The notes beneath the pieces were generated by a model that had not been told where the DNA came from, searched no databases, and saw only the letters and a list, made by a program, of their open reading frames with translations. From Halobacterium sp. CBA1132 (GTDB lineage Archaea > Halobacteriota > Halobacteria > Halobacteriales > Halobacteriaceae), in contig NZ_BCMZ01000001.1 in the NCBI RefSeq assembly GCF_001485535.1, positions 2,170,001 through 2,234,000 of the forward strand: DNA of 64,000 bases, given 5' to 3'. Below are positions 33,991 through 42,614 of the stretch, in pieces. The position numbers and the translations under genes are program-made. Position 1 is the first letter of the stretch. Every line of letters begins with the position of its first letter.

Positions 33991-35127
33991 TTACCGCTCG
34001 TCGACGGGCACGAACTCCTGGTCTTCCTCGCCGATGTAGCGAGCGCGCGGGCGGATGAGGCGGTTGTCGTCGTACTGTTCGAGGACGTGGGCGATCCAGC
34101 CGCCGACGCGGCTCATCGCGAAGATGGGCGTGTAGATGTCGACGGGGATGCCCATCTGGTAGTACGTCGACGCGGAGTAGAAGTCGACGTTCGGTGCGAG
34201 GCCCTTCTCCTCTTTGACGTACTCCTCGATGGCGACGCTCATCTCGTACCACTTCGTGTCGCCGGCGGCCTCGCCGAGTTCCTCGCTGCGCTCGCCGAGG
34301 ATTTTCGCGCGCGGGTCCTTGACGTTGTAGACGCGGTGGCCGAACCCGGCGACGCGCGTGCCGTTCTCGAGGGCGTCGGCGACCCAGTCGACGGGTTCCT
34401 TCCCGGAGGCGTCGATTTCCTCGAGCATGCGCATGACGTTCGCGTTCGCGCCGCCGTGGAGGCTGCCGCCGAGCGTGCCGACGGCCGACGTAATCGCGGA
34501 GTGGAGGTCCGCGAGCGTGCTGGACGTGACCATCGAGGAGAACGTCGACGCGTTCAGCCCGTGGTCGGCGTGGAGCACGAGCGCCTGGTCGAAGACGTCG
34601 GCGAGCACGTCGTCGGGCTCCTCGTCGTTGAGCATGTACAGGAAGTTTGCCGCGTGCCCGAGGTCGTCGCGGGGCGCGACGGGGTCGTCGCCCTCGCGGA
34701 GGCGCGTGAACGCCGCGATGATAGTGGGAATCTTCGCGGTGATGCGTTTGCCCTTCCGGAGGTTCGCCTCACGGTCGGTGGGGTCGGCGTCGGCGTCCGG
34801 GTCGTAGGCTGAGAGCTCCGAGACCGCCGTGCGGAGCGCCGCCATCGGGTCTTCGTCGGCGGCAGCGAGGTCCGCGACGAGGTCCAGCACGTCCTCGTCG
34901 AGGTCGCGGTGGGCGGTCATCTCCTCGCTGAACGCTTCGAGTTCCTCCCGATTGGGGAGGCGGCCGTGCCAGAGTAGGTAGAGGACTTCCTCGTAGCTCG
35001 CGCCGCGCGCGAGGTCCTCGATGGTGTACCCGCGGTAGACGAGTTTGCCCTCGTCGCCGTCGATGTAGCTCAACTCGGACTCCGCGACGAGCACACCTTC
35101 CAAACCCTTCTTGAGTTCGTCGGCCAT
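33991..35127 (-). CDS. citZ: Citrate synthase
   Basis: 378 residues of the short prokaryotic type II-like form. Active-site histidines lie in HADHGLNASTFSS and GFGHRVYNVKDPRAKIL, with a catalytic Asp in the later NVDFYSASTYY region. N-terminal KGLEGVLVAESELSYIDGDEGKLVYRGY is typical of archaeal and Bacillus enzymes. It condenses acetyl-CoA and oxaloacetate; with aceA and aceB in the window it forms part of the glyoxylate cycle. AT-rich sequence upstream (35150-35215) holds its promoter. Confidence 0.96.
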   Translation of the reverse strand: MADELKKGLEGVLVAESELSYIDGDEGKLVYRGYTIEDLARGASYEEVLYLLWHGRLPNREELEAFSEEMTAHRDLDEDVLDLVADLAAADEDPMAALRTAVSELSAYDPDADADPTDREANLRKGKRITAKIPTIIAAFTRLREGDDPVAPRDDLGHAANFLYMLNDEEPDDVLADVFDQALVLHADHGLNASTFSSMVTSSTLADLHSAITSAVGTLGGSLHGGANANVMRMLEEIDASGKEPVDWVADALENGTRVAGFGHRVYNVKDPRAKILGERSEELGEAAGDTKWYEMSVAIEEYVKEEKGLAPNVDFYSASTYYQMGIPVDIYTPIFAMSRVGGWIAHVLEQYDDNRLIRPRARYIGEEDQEFVPVDER

Positions 35128-35313
35128 GTGCGTGGGTTCTTGACGGTTCTACCTAATGTGTGTCGGTTTCCTTCACGGTCGTCTACGAAAATATTGCGCG
35201 CGGGAACAAATATCGGGCGTTTCGTGTGAACGAGTGGCACGAATTCGGGGCGGAACGAGCGCGCGCCACGCCTCACGCGAACGTTTTTCGGGGGCGGGGG
35301 CGAATCCGGGGGC

Positions 35314-36507
35314 ATGAGCGGCCGCGTCGAGTACGAGCCCGCGAGCGTGAAAGACCTCCTCGCGGAGATGAAAGACACCGCCGAACTCCTCATCGACCTC
35401 TCCTACTCGGCGGTGCTGCACGGCAGCGACGACGTGGCGGCGGAAGTCCTCAAACTCGAAGAGCGCATGGACGTCCTCCAGTTGCGCGCGCGGATGAGCC
35501 TCCTGATGGCGGCGCGCAACCCCGAGGACGCGGAGACGCTGGCGCCCGTCCTCGGCGTCGTCGGCGCCGCCGAGAAGATCAGCGACGCCGCCGGCGACAT
35601 CGCGAAAGTCGTCCTCGAAGACATCCGCGTGCCCGACGCCATCCGCGCGGCGCTCCCGGAGGCCGTCGAGTCGCTGGAGCGCGCGGAGTTGGCCGCCGAC
35701 TCCGCGTACGCCGGTCGGACGCTGCTGGACGTGAACCTAGAGACCGAGACCGGGGTGCGCGTGCTCGCGATTCGGCGCGGCGGCGACTGGCTGCTGAACC
35801 CGGACCGCGACACGGAACTGACCACAGGAGACGTGCTGTTGCTTCGCGGGCCGGAGGACCGCATCGGTGGCGTCTACGAGACGGCCACCGGCGAGTCCTA
35901 CGAGCCGCCGGCAGTCCCCGAACCGAGCATCGACGACCTCGGGCGCGCCGTCGACTCCGTGGTGACGATGAAGAACATGAGCGAACTCTCCGTCGACCTC
36001 GCGTACGGCGCCGTCCTCTTCGACTCGACGGACCTCGCGGCGGAAGTCGTCGAACTGGAGGCGGAGGTGGACGCGCTGAAGTCCCGTTTCGAGGCGTGGA
36101 CGCTGCGGGCGGCGAGCCGCGTCGAGGACCCGGTGTCGCTGCGCGGGCTCGTCCACATCGCCACCGCGACGGAGGTCATCAGCGACGCCGCGGTCGAAAT
36201 CAGCGAGGGCGTGCTCCGCGGCCTCGACACCCACGTCGTCGTCCAGGAGGCCGTCGAGGAGTCCGACGAGGTCATCGTCCGGGAGACCGTCGAAACGGGG
36301 AGCTCGCTCGACGGCGCGACGCTCGGCGGCGAAGCGGTCGCCACCGAGACCGGGATGCGCGTCATCGCGGTGCGGCGGCCGGACGCGGACGCCGACGAGT
36401 GGGTCGTCCAGCCCGGCCCCGAGACGGAAGTGGGCGCCGGGGACGTGCTGTTGGCGAAAGGGACGCGCGCGAGCGCCGAACGCCTCCGCGGCCTTGCAGC
36501 GGCGTGA
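35314..36507 (+). CDS. Tandem PhoU-TrkA_C regulatory protein
   Basis: 397 residues built from two similar halves. Each half has a PhoU-like helical segment (AVLHGSDDVAAEVLKLEERM near 30-50; AVLFDSTDLAAEVVELEAEV near 232-252) followed by a TrkA_C (RCK_C) domain ending in a LLxGDVLLL-like strand (about 175-190 and 375-390). There is no membrane domain. Such proteins are thought to regulate potassium channels or transporters by ligand binding. It is divergent from citrate synthase and convergent with the next gene. Confidence 0.85.
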   Translation: MSGRVEYEPASVKDLLAEMKDTAELLIDLSYSAVLHGSDDVAAEVLKLEERMDVLQLRARMSLLMAARNPEDAETLAPVLGVVGAAEKISDAAGDIAKVVLEDIRVPDAIRAALPEAVESLERAELAADSAYAGRTLLDVNLETETGVRVLAIRRGGDWLLNPDRDTELTTGDVLLLRGPEDRIGGVYETATGESYEPPAVPEPSIDDLGRAVDSVVTMKNMSELSVDLAYGAVLFDSTDLAAEVVELEAEVDALKSRFEAWTLRAASRVEDPVSLRGLVHIATATEVISDAAVEISEGVLRGLDTHVVVQEAVEESDEVIVRETVETGSSLDGATLGGEAVATETGMRVIAVRRPDADADEWVVQPGPETEVGAGDVLLAKGTRASAERLRGLAAA

Positions 36508-36508
36508 G

Positions 36509-37105
36509 TCAGTCCAAGACGGCGCGCTCAGTAGCGACCGCTCGGAGCGCGAGGTCCGGCAGCGCCACGCCGAGGTAGTCCGTGCCGTCGCTGTACCCGG
36601 TCACGGACAGCACCGCGGTCTCGGCGGTTTCGAAGCGCAGTTCGAAGCCGACCGGGTCGTCAGTCAGCCGCGGCGTCACCACCCGTGAGTCGGTGCCGTC
36701 GGCGACTACCTTCCGGCGGCGCTTCGCGAGCGCCGCGACGCGGTCCGAATTCACGTCGAGCGCGGTGTAGCCGGTACTCGGTCCGCGCACGCGAGAGAGC
36801 AGGCCGCCGCTCTCCGGCGGGTGGACGCCGTGTTTCGCGTAGACGTAGCCGTCCTCGCGACGGACGACGAGCCGGGCCGTGCAGTCGGTGCCCGCGAGTT
36901 CGACCGGGCACGCGAACGCGTAGCGCTTGTCGGCGTGGCTGGTCTCGGCGACGTCGAAGCGCTTCCCGCCCGGCGACTTGTCCGCCCCGCGCAGCGGCGC
37001 GAGCAGGCCCGCGACGACGGCGGACGGCGACGGGAGGCCCTCACCGCCGTCCGCGTCGTCACCCGTGTACGCGGCAAGGCGGGTGGGGAAGTCGTCTTCG
37101 GCCAT
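36509..37105 (-). CDS. Conserved hypothetical protein, 198 residues
   Basis: A soluble acidic protein, MAEDDFPTRLAAYTGDD..., with a mixed beta pattern: KRYAFACPVELAGTDCTARLVVRRED and VGFELRFETAETAVLSVTGYSDG. No enzyme motif is recognised. It ends one base after the convergent PhoU-TrkA_C gene and is 50 bp after a small membrane protein gene on the same strand, so the two could be co-transcribed. Confidence 0.65.
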   Translation of the reverse strand: MAEDDFPTRLAAYTGDDADGGEGLPSPSAVVAGLLAPLRGADKSPGGKRFDVAETSHADKRYAFACPVELAGTDCTARLVVRREDGYVYAKHGVHPPESGGLLSRVRGPSTGYTALDVNSDRVAALAKRRRKVVADGTDSRVVTPRLTDDPVGFELRFETAETAVLSVTGYSDGTDYLGVALPDLALRAVATERAVLD

Positions 37106-37155
37106 CCTCGAAACCGAACAGACCCGCCCACAATAGGTTTTCTTCGCGCAGCCAA

Positions 37156-37443
37156 CTACTCCAGTCGGCGGTAGAGCCGGTAGGCCGCGCCGGCGGTGAA
37201 CGCGAACGTCGCGAGCAAGCCGACCGTGAACGCGAGGACGGCCGCCAACGCGGCGAGGTACAGCGTCGAGTACGGCGACCCGCCCGACGCCACGACGAAG
37301 AAGTAGTACGTCGCGACGGCGACCAGCAGGCCGACCGCGAACCCGCGTTTCGCCTGCGTCACGACGCCGAGCGCGCGCACGAAGTTGTCGACGCCGGGGC
37401 GGTCGGACGCCGCGTCGGCCGGCTGCTCGGACCGCTCGGACAT
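37156..37443 (-). CDS. Small membrane protein, 95 residues
   Basis: From ATG 37443 (MSERSEQPADAASDRPG). A polar N-terminus of about 30 residues is followed by two hydrophobic helices, AVGLLVAVATYYFFVVASG and ALAAVLAFTVGLLATFAFT, and a basic end (YRLYRRLE). The family is not recognised. The upstream in-frame extension overlaps the divergent AstE-like gene in antisense and is rejected. Confidence 0.65.
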   Translation of the reverse strand: MSERSEQPADAASDRPGVDNFVRALGVVTQAKRGFAVGLLVAVATYYFFVVASGGSPYSTLYLAALAAVLAFTVGLLATFAFTAGAAYRLYRRLE

Positions 37444-37528
37444 ACGCGGGGGTTGGCTGTGGCGCGTGAAAACAGCGCCGATTCCGGGACCGAACCGCTC
37501 AAGGCTACGCGTGCGTGGGATTACTGTA

Positions 37529-38485
37529 ATGACTACGCTCGGCACGGCGTCCGCGGACCCCGGGGAGTTCGACACGGGTCGACTCACCGTGGGCGAGATG
37601 CGGGACGGCACCGCAGTCGGCCTCCCGGTCGCGGTCGTGAACGGCGAACGCGACGGCAAAACCCTCTACATGCAGGCCGCAAGCGACGGCGACGAACTGA
37701 ACGGCGTCGGCGTGCTCCGCCGCGTCGTCCCGCAACTCGACCCCGCCGAACTCGCGGGCGAAGTGCGCGTCGTCGGCGTCACGAACTTCCACGCGTTCCA
37801 AGTCGCGGAACACCGCAACCCCATCGACGACACGAAACTCAACCGCGCGTATCCCGGCAGCGCGAACGGCTCCTCCTCCGAGCGCATCGCCCACGCCACG
37901 TTCGCCGCCGCCGAGGACGCCGACCTCATCCTCGACCTCCATCAGGGGTCGACCTCCCGGATGCTCAACGAGGTGCGCGTTCGCTGTGGCCGCCACCACC
38001 GCCTGCACGGCGACTGCCTCGAACTCGCGAAGGTGTTCGGCTGCGGGCACGTCCTCGACCAGAAGGGGCCCGAGGGCCAACTCGCGCGCGCCGGCCCCGC
38101 CGAGGGCATCCCCACCGTCGACCCCGAACTCGGCGGGAGCGTCGGCTTCGACGAGGAGTCCATCCAGTACGGCGTCGACGGCGTGTTCAACGTCCTCCGC
38201 TACTACGGGTTCCTCGACGGCGACGTCGAGACGGAGCGACAGACCCGCGCGAAGGACTTCGACCGCTACGGCTCCCCCGTAGGTGGCATCGTCGAGTACA
38301 AACAGGACCTCGGCGACGAGGTGCGCGCCGGTGACACCCTCTTCGAAGTCACCGACGTGTTCGGCACCCTCAAGGCCACCGTCACCGCGGACAACAGCGG
38401 CGTCTTCTGGCGCTCCCGCCGCCTCCCGCAGGTCGCCACCGGCGAGTACGTCTGCTCGGTCGGCACGGACGTCGACAAATACTAA
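37529..38485 (+). CDS. Succinylglutamate desuccinylase/aspartoacylase family protein
   Basis: 318 residues of the M14-like AstE/AspA family. A central NPIDDTKLNRAYPG block and the ILDLHQGS segment are characteristic, and the C-terminal 70 residues form a barrel-sandwich hybrid domain (GGIVEYKQDLGDEVRAGDTLFE). The usual zinc motif HGxE is DGDE here (AASDGDELNG), so His is replaced by Asp. Family members remove acyl groups from amino acids; the change may alter metal binding. A class A element starts right after the stop codon. Confidence 0.82.
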   Translation: MTTLGTASADPGEFDTGRLTVGEMRDGTAVGLPVAVVNGERDGKTLYMQAASDGDELNGVGVLRRVVPQLDPAELAGEVRVVGVTNFHAFQVAEHRNPIDDTKLNRAYPGSANGSSSERIAHATFAAAEDADLILDLHQGSTSRMLNEVRVRCGRHHRLHGDCLELAKVFGCGHVLDQKGPEGQLARAGPAEGIPTVDPELGGSVGFDEESIQYGVDGVFNVLRYYGFLDGDVETERQTRAKDFDRYGSPVGGIVEYKQDLGDEVRAGDTLFEVTDVFGTLKATVTADNSGVFWRSRRLPQVATGEYVCSVGTDVDKY

Positions 38486-38705
38486 ACACGCACTTTTTGC
38501 TGTGGGAGCGGCCTGCGGCCGCTCCCTGGCAAAAACTTGCGGAAAAAGCACTCCTCGCTCCTGCCGGCAGAGCGGAGCTCTGCCGAGGTCACGTTCGCTT
38601 CACTCACGTGACTGCCGCTCACTTCGTTCGCGTTAGTCGGTCGTCGGCCTCGCGGCTGCGCCGCGAGTGAATCGCGCTCGCTTCGCTCGCGCGAATACTC
38701 GTTCA
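38486..38705 (+). repeat. Class A structured element, copy 4 (after the AstE-like gene)
   Basis: Sense-oriented and beginning right after the TAA. TTTTTGC (38494-38500) pairs with GCAAAAA (38529-38535) around a perfect 10-bp hairpin, GGGAGCGGCC-TGC-GGCCGCTCCC (38504-38526). GGAAAAAGCACTCC follows. Extra hairpins include GTCACGT/ACGTGAC and one capped by GAACGAAGTGA (minus, 38619-38629). Then CTCGCGGC/GCCGCGAG, GTGAAT, a hairpin capped GAGCGAAGCGA (minus, 38678-38688), and AATACTCG. This is the longest copy. Confidence 0.75.
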
Positions 38706-38743
38706 TCGCCACGCTCAGGTAGCCCGTCCTCGTTCTCGGGAGT

Positions 38744-39868
38744 ATGCTCGAATGCCGTTCCTGCGGTCGAACCCACGAGTCCGGGCCCGAGGAGCCGTGG
38801 CGCTGCGAGTGCGGGCACGCGCTCGACTTCGCCGAGCGGCCGCTGCCGGACAGCGACGAGCCGGACGTCGACCCCCGCGATGGCCTGTGGGCGTTCTCTG
38901 AGTTCCTCCCGATTGGCGAGGAAGTGACACTCGGCGAGGGGTGGACGCCGCTGGCGGACGCGCCCCACTGGGACGCCGAGTTCAAACTGGACTACGTGTT
39001 TCCGTCGGGGAGCTACAAGGACCGCGGCGCGGCGCTGACGCTCTCTCGGGCGGCGGAGTTGGGTGTCGAGCGCGTCGTCGAGGACTCCTCGGGGAACGCC
39101 GGCGCGGCCATCGCGCAGTACGCCGCGCGCGCCGGCATCGACGCCGACATCTACGTGCCGGCGGACGCCAAGCAGTCGAAACTCGACGCCATCGAGGCCG
39201 CGGGCGCGACGGCGGTCCGCGTCGAAGGGAGCCGGCAGGACGTGACCGACGCCTGCGTGGAGCGCGTGGAACGACGCTCCACGGAACGGTCGAGCGGCGA
39301 CGAGCCGCGAGACGAAGCAGTCGGTGGCAATGCGTGGTACGCGAGTCACGCGTGGAACCCGGCGTTCTACGCGGGGACGTCGACGTTCGCGCTCGAACTC
39401 GCGGCGCAACGCGACTGGACCGTCCCGGACGCGGTGGTGCTCCCGCTCGGTCACGGCACCCTGTTTCTCGGCGCGTACCGCGGCTTTGCGGCGCTCGAGG
39501 CGGCGGGCTGGACGGACTCAGTCCCGCAGTTGCTCGGCGTGCAGGCGGCGGGCGTCGCGCCAGTCGTCGAGGCACTCCACGGCTCCGAAGAAGCGGGGAC
39601 GAACGACGTGGCGGACGGCATCCAGATTCGCGAACCAGCGCGCCAGAACCAACTGCTGGACGCCATCGACGCGACCGACGGCGACGCCATCGCGTGCGAC
39701 GCCGAAGCGACCGAGGACGCACTGGACGCGCTCCACGAGCGCGGACTCTACGTCGAGCCGACGAGCGCCGTCGGCGTCGCCGGCCTAGAAGCGTACCGCG
39801 AGCGCGGCGTCCTCGACGCGCACGACGACGTGGTCGTCGGGCTGACCGGCAGCGGACTGAAGAAGTAG
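38744..39868 (+). CDS. Threonine synthase-like PLP enzyme with palindromic insert
   Basis: 374 residues. An N-terminal zinc ribbon (CRSCGRT...CECGHAL, 4-24) precedes a fold-type II PLP domain with Lys92 in SGSYKDRGA, SSGNAGAA (about 115-122) and a C-terminal glycine-rich loop VVLPLGHGTLFLGAY. It may convert O-phosphohomoserine to threonine or be a related lyase. Residues about 175-194 (starting VERRSTERSSGDEP) sit between TDACVER and AWYASHAWNPAF and are encoded by palindromic repeat DNA, lengthening the protein without breaking the frame. Confidence 0.88.
   Translation: MLECRSCGRTHESGPEEPWRCECGHALDFAERPLPDSDEPDVDPRDGLWAFSEFLPIGEEVTLGEGWTPLADAPHWDAEFKLDYVFPSGSYKDRGAALTLSRAAELGVERVVEDSSGNAGAAIAQYAARAGIDADIYVPADAKQSKLDAIEAAGATAVRVEGSRQDVTDACVERVERRSTERSSGDEPRDEAVGGNAWYASHAWNPAFYAGTSTFALELAAQRDWTVPDAVVLPLGHGTLFLGAYRGFAALEAAGWTDSVPQLLGVQAAGVAPVVEALHGSEEAGTNDVADGIQIREPARQNQLLDAIDATDGDAIACDAEATEDALDALHERGLYVEPTSAVGVAGLEAYRERGVLDAHDDVVVGLTGSGLKK
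39255..39330. repeat. Palindromic insertion inside the threonine synthase-like gene
   Basis: GTGGAGCG/CGCTCCAC (about 39258-39283) is followed by GGAACGGTCGAGCGGC and a GCGGC/GCCGC hairpin. The TCCACGGAAC plus CGAGCGG block recurs in the intergenic cluster at 12546-12640, so this is a dispersed repeat and not ordinary coding sequence. About 60 bp, a multiple of three. Confidence 0.7.
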
Positions 39869-39869
39869 G

Positions 39870-40085
39870 CTACCGCCAGTCGGCCAGCGAGACGAACGCG
39901 TCGTCCTCGGCGGTCACCCACGTGGTGACGAGTTCGTCGCCGTCCGCGTTCGCGGGGAACAGCGTGCACGCCCGCTCGCCGTCCTGCACTTCGACGTGCG
40001 CAGCGAGTCGTCCCGCAGCGGTGTCGCTGTCGGTCGTCTCGCTGGCGACGCCAACCTCGTCGGGGGTGCGGCGGTCGGGGCGCAT
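39870..40085 (-). CDS. DUF7511-like small protein
   Basis: 71 residues ending CTLFPANADGDELVTTWVTAEDDAFVSLADWR, resembling a haloarchaeal small-protein family that I recall as DUF7511. The N-terminal half is polar and variable. No function is known. ATG at 40085 is the only suitable start. It is convergent with the threonine synthase-like gene, with a one-base gap. Confidence 0.7.
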   Translation of the reverse strand: MRPDRRTPDEVGVASETTDSDTAAGRLAAHVEVQDGERACTLFPANADGDELVTTWVTAEDDAFVSLADWR

Positions 40086-40177
40086 GGTTCCAATTACGGC
40101 GCGCACTGGAATAAAGTGTTGCGGCTGCATGTCATGGAGTGACAACCACCGAAACCGACGGCTTCGGGAACTCCTGA

Positions 40178-41440
40178 CTACCGCTCGGGGTGGACGGAAG
40201 CGTCCCAGTCGCCCCGAATTAGGGGTTTGGCGACGTGGCGCCGCGCGCAGGGCGGCACCTCGTACCAGCCGACATCGAGATCGCGGTCGACAGGGCGCTC
40301 GACCTTCCCGGGTGCGGACGTGCCACAGTCCCGGCAGCGGTAGCCCTGATTCGCGCCGGCGCTCTCCATCGCCGCGCCGCAGTCCGGGCACCGCGGGGTC
40401 GCTCGCTTCGTCTCGTCGAGGTCGCGCACCGCGAACTTCTCCAGTTTGAGCGTGCCGTCCGCGACCTCCCCGCAGACGGTGAGGCGGTCGCCGGGCCGGA
40501 GCGCCCGCACGCGGTCGCGGAACCGCTTGGTCGGCTCGAACGCCGCGCACTCCACGCGAACGCCGTCGTCCTCGACGGGGACGAAGACGTGGCCGCCGCG
40601 CCGCGTCTCGGGCTCCCCGACGACCGTCGCGTCGGTGCAGTACGCGCGGCCGTCTTCGAGGGCCGCGAGGTCGGCCGCGCGGAGGTGCGCGTCCGTCCCC
40701 TGATTCGTGACGAACAGTTCGCTGGCGTGGACGGATTCGCTGTCGATTGCGGCCGCGATGTCGGTGACCGTCTCGGCGTCGTCGCCGCGAATCCCGTAGA
40801 GGATTGGGCCGGGCGTGTGCGGCACGCAGACCAACTCGTCCTCCGCGCGGTCCACCGTGTCCCACGCGTCGGGGTAGGCGGCGTCCGCGGCGGCGAACAC
40901 GCTCTCCGCGTCCACGTCGCGCTCGGTCCCCCAGCGCTCCGGTTCGCGGTAGTCGATGCGCTCGTACGTCCAGTCCTCGAAGGCGTTCCACGCGCCCACG
41001 GCGGCGAGCGCGCCGACGACGCCGCGGCCGTTCTCCCACTGCGCGGTCTCGTAGCCGTGCGCGGCCGCCAGCGACTCCGCCTCGCCGGGGTCGAGATGTT
41101 CGCGCATCGCGCGCTCCGCGAAGGCGGCGACTGGTTCTGGGGTGTTCTTTTCGGGCGCGACCACCACACCCGGGTTCGTTCTTGGGTCGTCGGTCTCGGC
41201 GGCCTCCCCGACGACGTCCTCCGCGACGGCGAGTCCGACAGCGGGGTCGACGTCGGCGTGGACCGCGAGCGCGGCGTTCCCGCGAGTCTTGTACTCGACG
41301 GCGGGATTCAAGCGCACGAGCAGCACGCGCTCGACGCTCGCGCCGCGGTCGCGCAGTCGCTCGGCGACGAGGTGCGCGGCGTACGTCGTACACATCCCGC
41401 GCTCGCGGGAGTCCGTGTCGTCGAGGGCGACGACCGTCAT
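40178..41440 (-). CDS. tiaS: tRNA(Ile2) 2-agmatinylcytidine synthetase TiaS
   Basis: 420 residues. It opens MTVVALDDTDSRERGMCTTY, the ATP-binding DDTDS motif of TiaS, followed by the RLNPAVEYKTRGNAA segment. An OB-fold lies near 260-330 and a C-terminal zinc ribbon (CPDCGAAM...CRDCG) near 355-385. TiaS attaches agmatine to C34 of the tRNA-Ile that reads AUA, needed to stop misreading of AUG. Found only in archaea. Single gene, divergent from the HTH regulator. Confidence 0.95.
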   Translation of the reverse strand: MTVVALDDTDSRERGMCTTYAAHLVAERLRDRGASVERVLLVRLNPAVEYKTRGNAALAVHADVDPAVGLAVAEDVVGEAAETDDPRTNPGVVVAPEKNTPEPVAAFAERAMREHLDPGEAESLAAAHGYETAQWENGRGVVGALAAVGAWNAFEDWTYERIDYREPERWGTERDVDAESVFAAADAAYPDAWDTVDRAEDELVCVPHTPGPILYGIRGDDAETVTDIAAAIDSESVHASELFVTNQGTDAHLRAADLAALEDGRAYCTDATVVGEPETRRGGHVFVPVEDDGVRVECAAFEPTKRFRDRVRALRPGDRLTVCGEVADGTLKLEKFAVRDLDETKRATPRCPDCGAAMESAGANQGYRCRDCGTSAPGKVERPVDRDLDVGWYEVPPCARRHVAKPLIRGDWDASVHPER

Positions 41441-41550
41441 CGCCTCGCGGGTAGGCGGCCGACGCTTTTCGCGCTTCCGGTCGGCGGCCGACGGATAGTG
41501 GCGGTCGAATGACCGAAACCGCCGGGAAGCGGCGCCGTATCGGCAAAACG

Positions 41551-41558
41551 CATATATG
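41551..41558 (+). promoter_or_regulatory. TATA box of the HTH regulator gene
   Basis: CATATATG, about 24-31 bp before the start codon at 41582, which would give a leaderless or nearly leaderless transcript. It is also a perfect palindrome. Confidence 0.6.
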
Positions 41559-41581
41559 TCGCCACCGGCTTATCACGGAGT

Positions 41582-42544
41582 ATGTCACGGTCGGTACTCA
41601 TCGAGAACGTCACCGCCATGCTCGCGGACGCGGGGTTCACGGTGAGCGACCGCTGTGCGACGCGACCCAAGAGCTTCGACGTGGCCGCTCGCCGCGAGCG
41701 AGACGTCATCCTCGTGAAGATTCTCGGCAACATCGACGCCTTCGACGCGCCCACCGGCGCGGAGATGCGGCGCCTCGGCACCCACCTCGACGCCACGCCG
41801 ATGGTCATCGGCCTGCGCACCCGCGACAAGGAGCTCAAGCCCGGCGTCGTCTACTTCCGGCACGGCGTCCCCGTGTTCAGCCCCGACACAGCGATGGAGT
41901 TCTTCGTCGAGGGCGTCCCGCCGCTCATCTACGCGGCGCCGGGCGGCCTCTACGTGAACATCGATGGCGACATCCTCGCGGACCGCCGGCAGAACGAGGA
42001 CCTCAGCCTCGGCCAACTCGCGAGCCAACTCGGCGTTTCCCGGCGCACCGTCTCGAAGTACGAGGACGGCATGAACGCAAGCATCGAGGTCGCGATGGAA
42101 CTCGAAGACCTCTTCGGCGGCGACCTCACCTCGCCCGTCTCCGTGATGGACGGCGCCGAGGAAGTCCGGGACGCCGAACCGACGCCGGACGACCCGGAAG
42201 CCGACCCCGAAGACGTGCCCGTGCTCTCCGTGCTCGCGCGCGTCGGCTTCGAGGTCCACCCGACGGACCGCGCGCCGTTCAAGGCCGTCAGCGAGGACGC
42301 CTCGCGCGCCGACCGCCTGCTCACCGGGCACTCCTCCTTTACCGACGCCGCGGTCAAACGCGCCCGCATCATGAGTTCGCTCGGCGAGATTACGCACACC
42401 CGCGCCGTCTACGTCGTCGACGAGGCGTCCCGCGAGTCCGTCGACGACACCGCCATCGTCGAGCGCGAGGAACTCGAAGACGTCGAGGACTCCGACGACC
42501 TCCGAGACCTGCTCACGGACCGCGGCGCTCCGCAGGAAGCCTGA
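41582..42544 (+). CDS. Archaeal HTH (Cro/CI-type) transcriptional regulator
   Basis: 320 residues. The N-terminal 120 residues ([19 protein letters not shown]...[11 protein letters not shown]) form an archaeal domain with a nuclease-like look. A Cro/CI helix-turn-helix follows at about 139-165 ([24 protein letters not shown]). The C-terminal third, after an acidic linker, repeats features of a ligand or nuclease-like fold. This matches a widespread archaeal family annotated as putative HTH regulators; targets are unknown. Confidence 0.85.
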   Translation: MSRSVLIENVTAMLADAGFTVSDRCATRPKSFDVAARRERDVILVKILGNIDAFDAPTGAEMRRLGTHLDATPMVIGLRTRDKELKPGVVYFRHGVPVFSPDTAMEFFVEGVPPLIYAAPGGLYVNIDGDILADRRQNEDLSLGQLASQLGVSRRTVSKYEDGMNASIEVAMELEDLFGGDLTSPVSVMDGAEEVRDAEPTPDDPEADPEDVPVLSVLARVGFEVHPTDRAPFKAVSEDASRADRLLTGHSSFTDAAVKRARIMSSLGEITHTRAVYVVDEASRESVDDTAIVEREELEDVEDSDDLRDLLTDRGAPQEA

Positions 42545-42614
42545 CCGTGTGAACTCTTCTCGCGACTGATACTCGCGGGTGAACGCTTAACCGTTGGCGG
42601 TCGAACGCGCGAGT

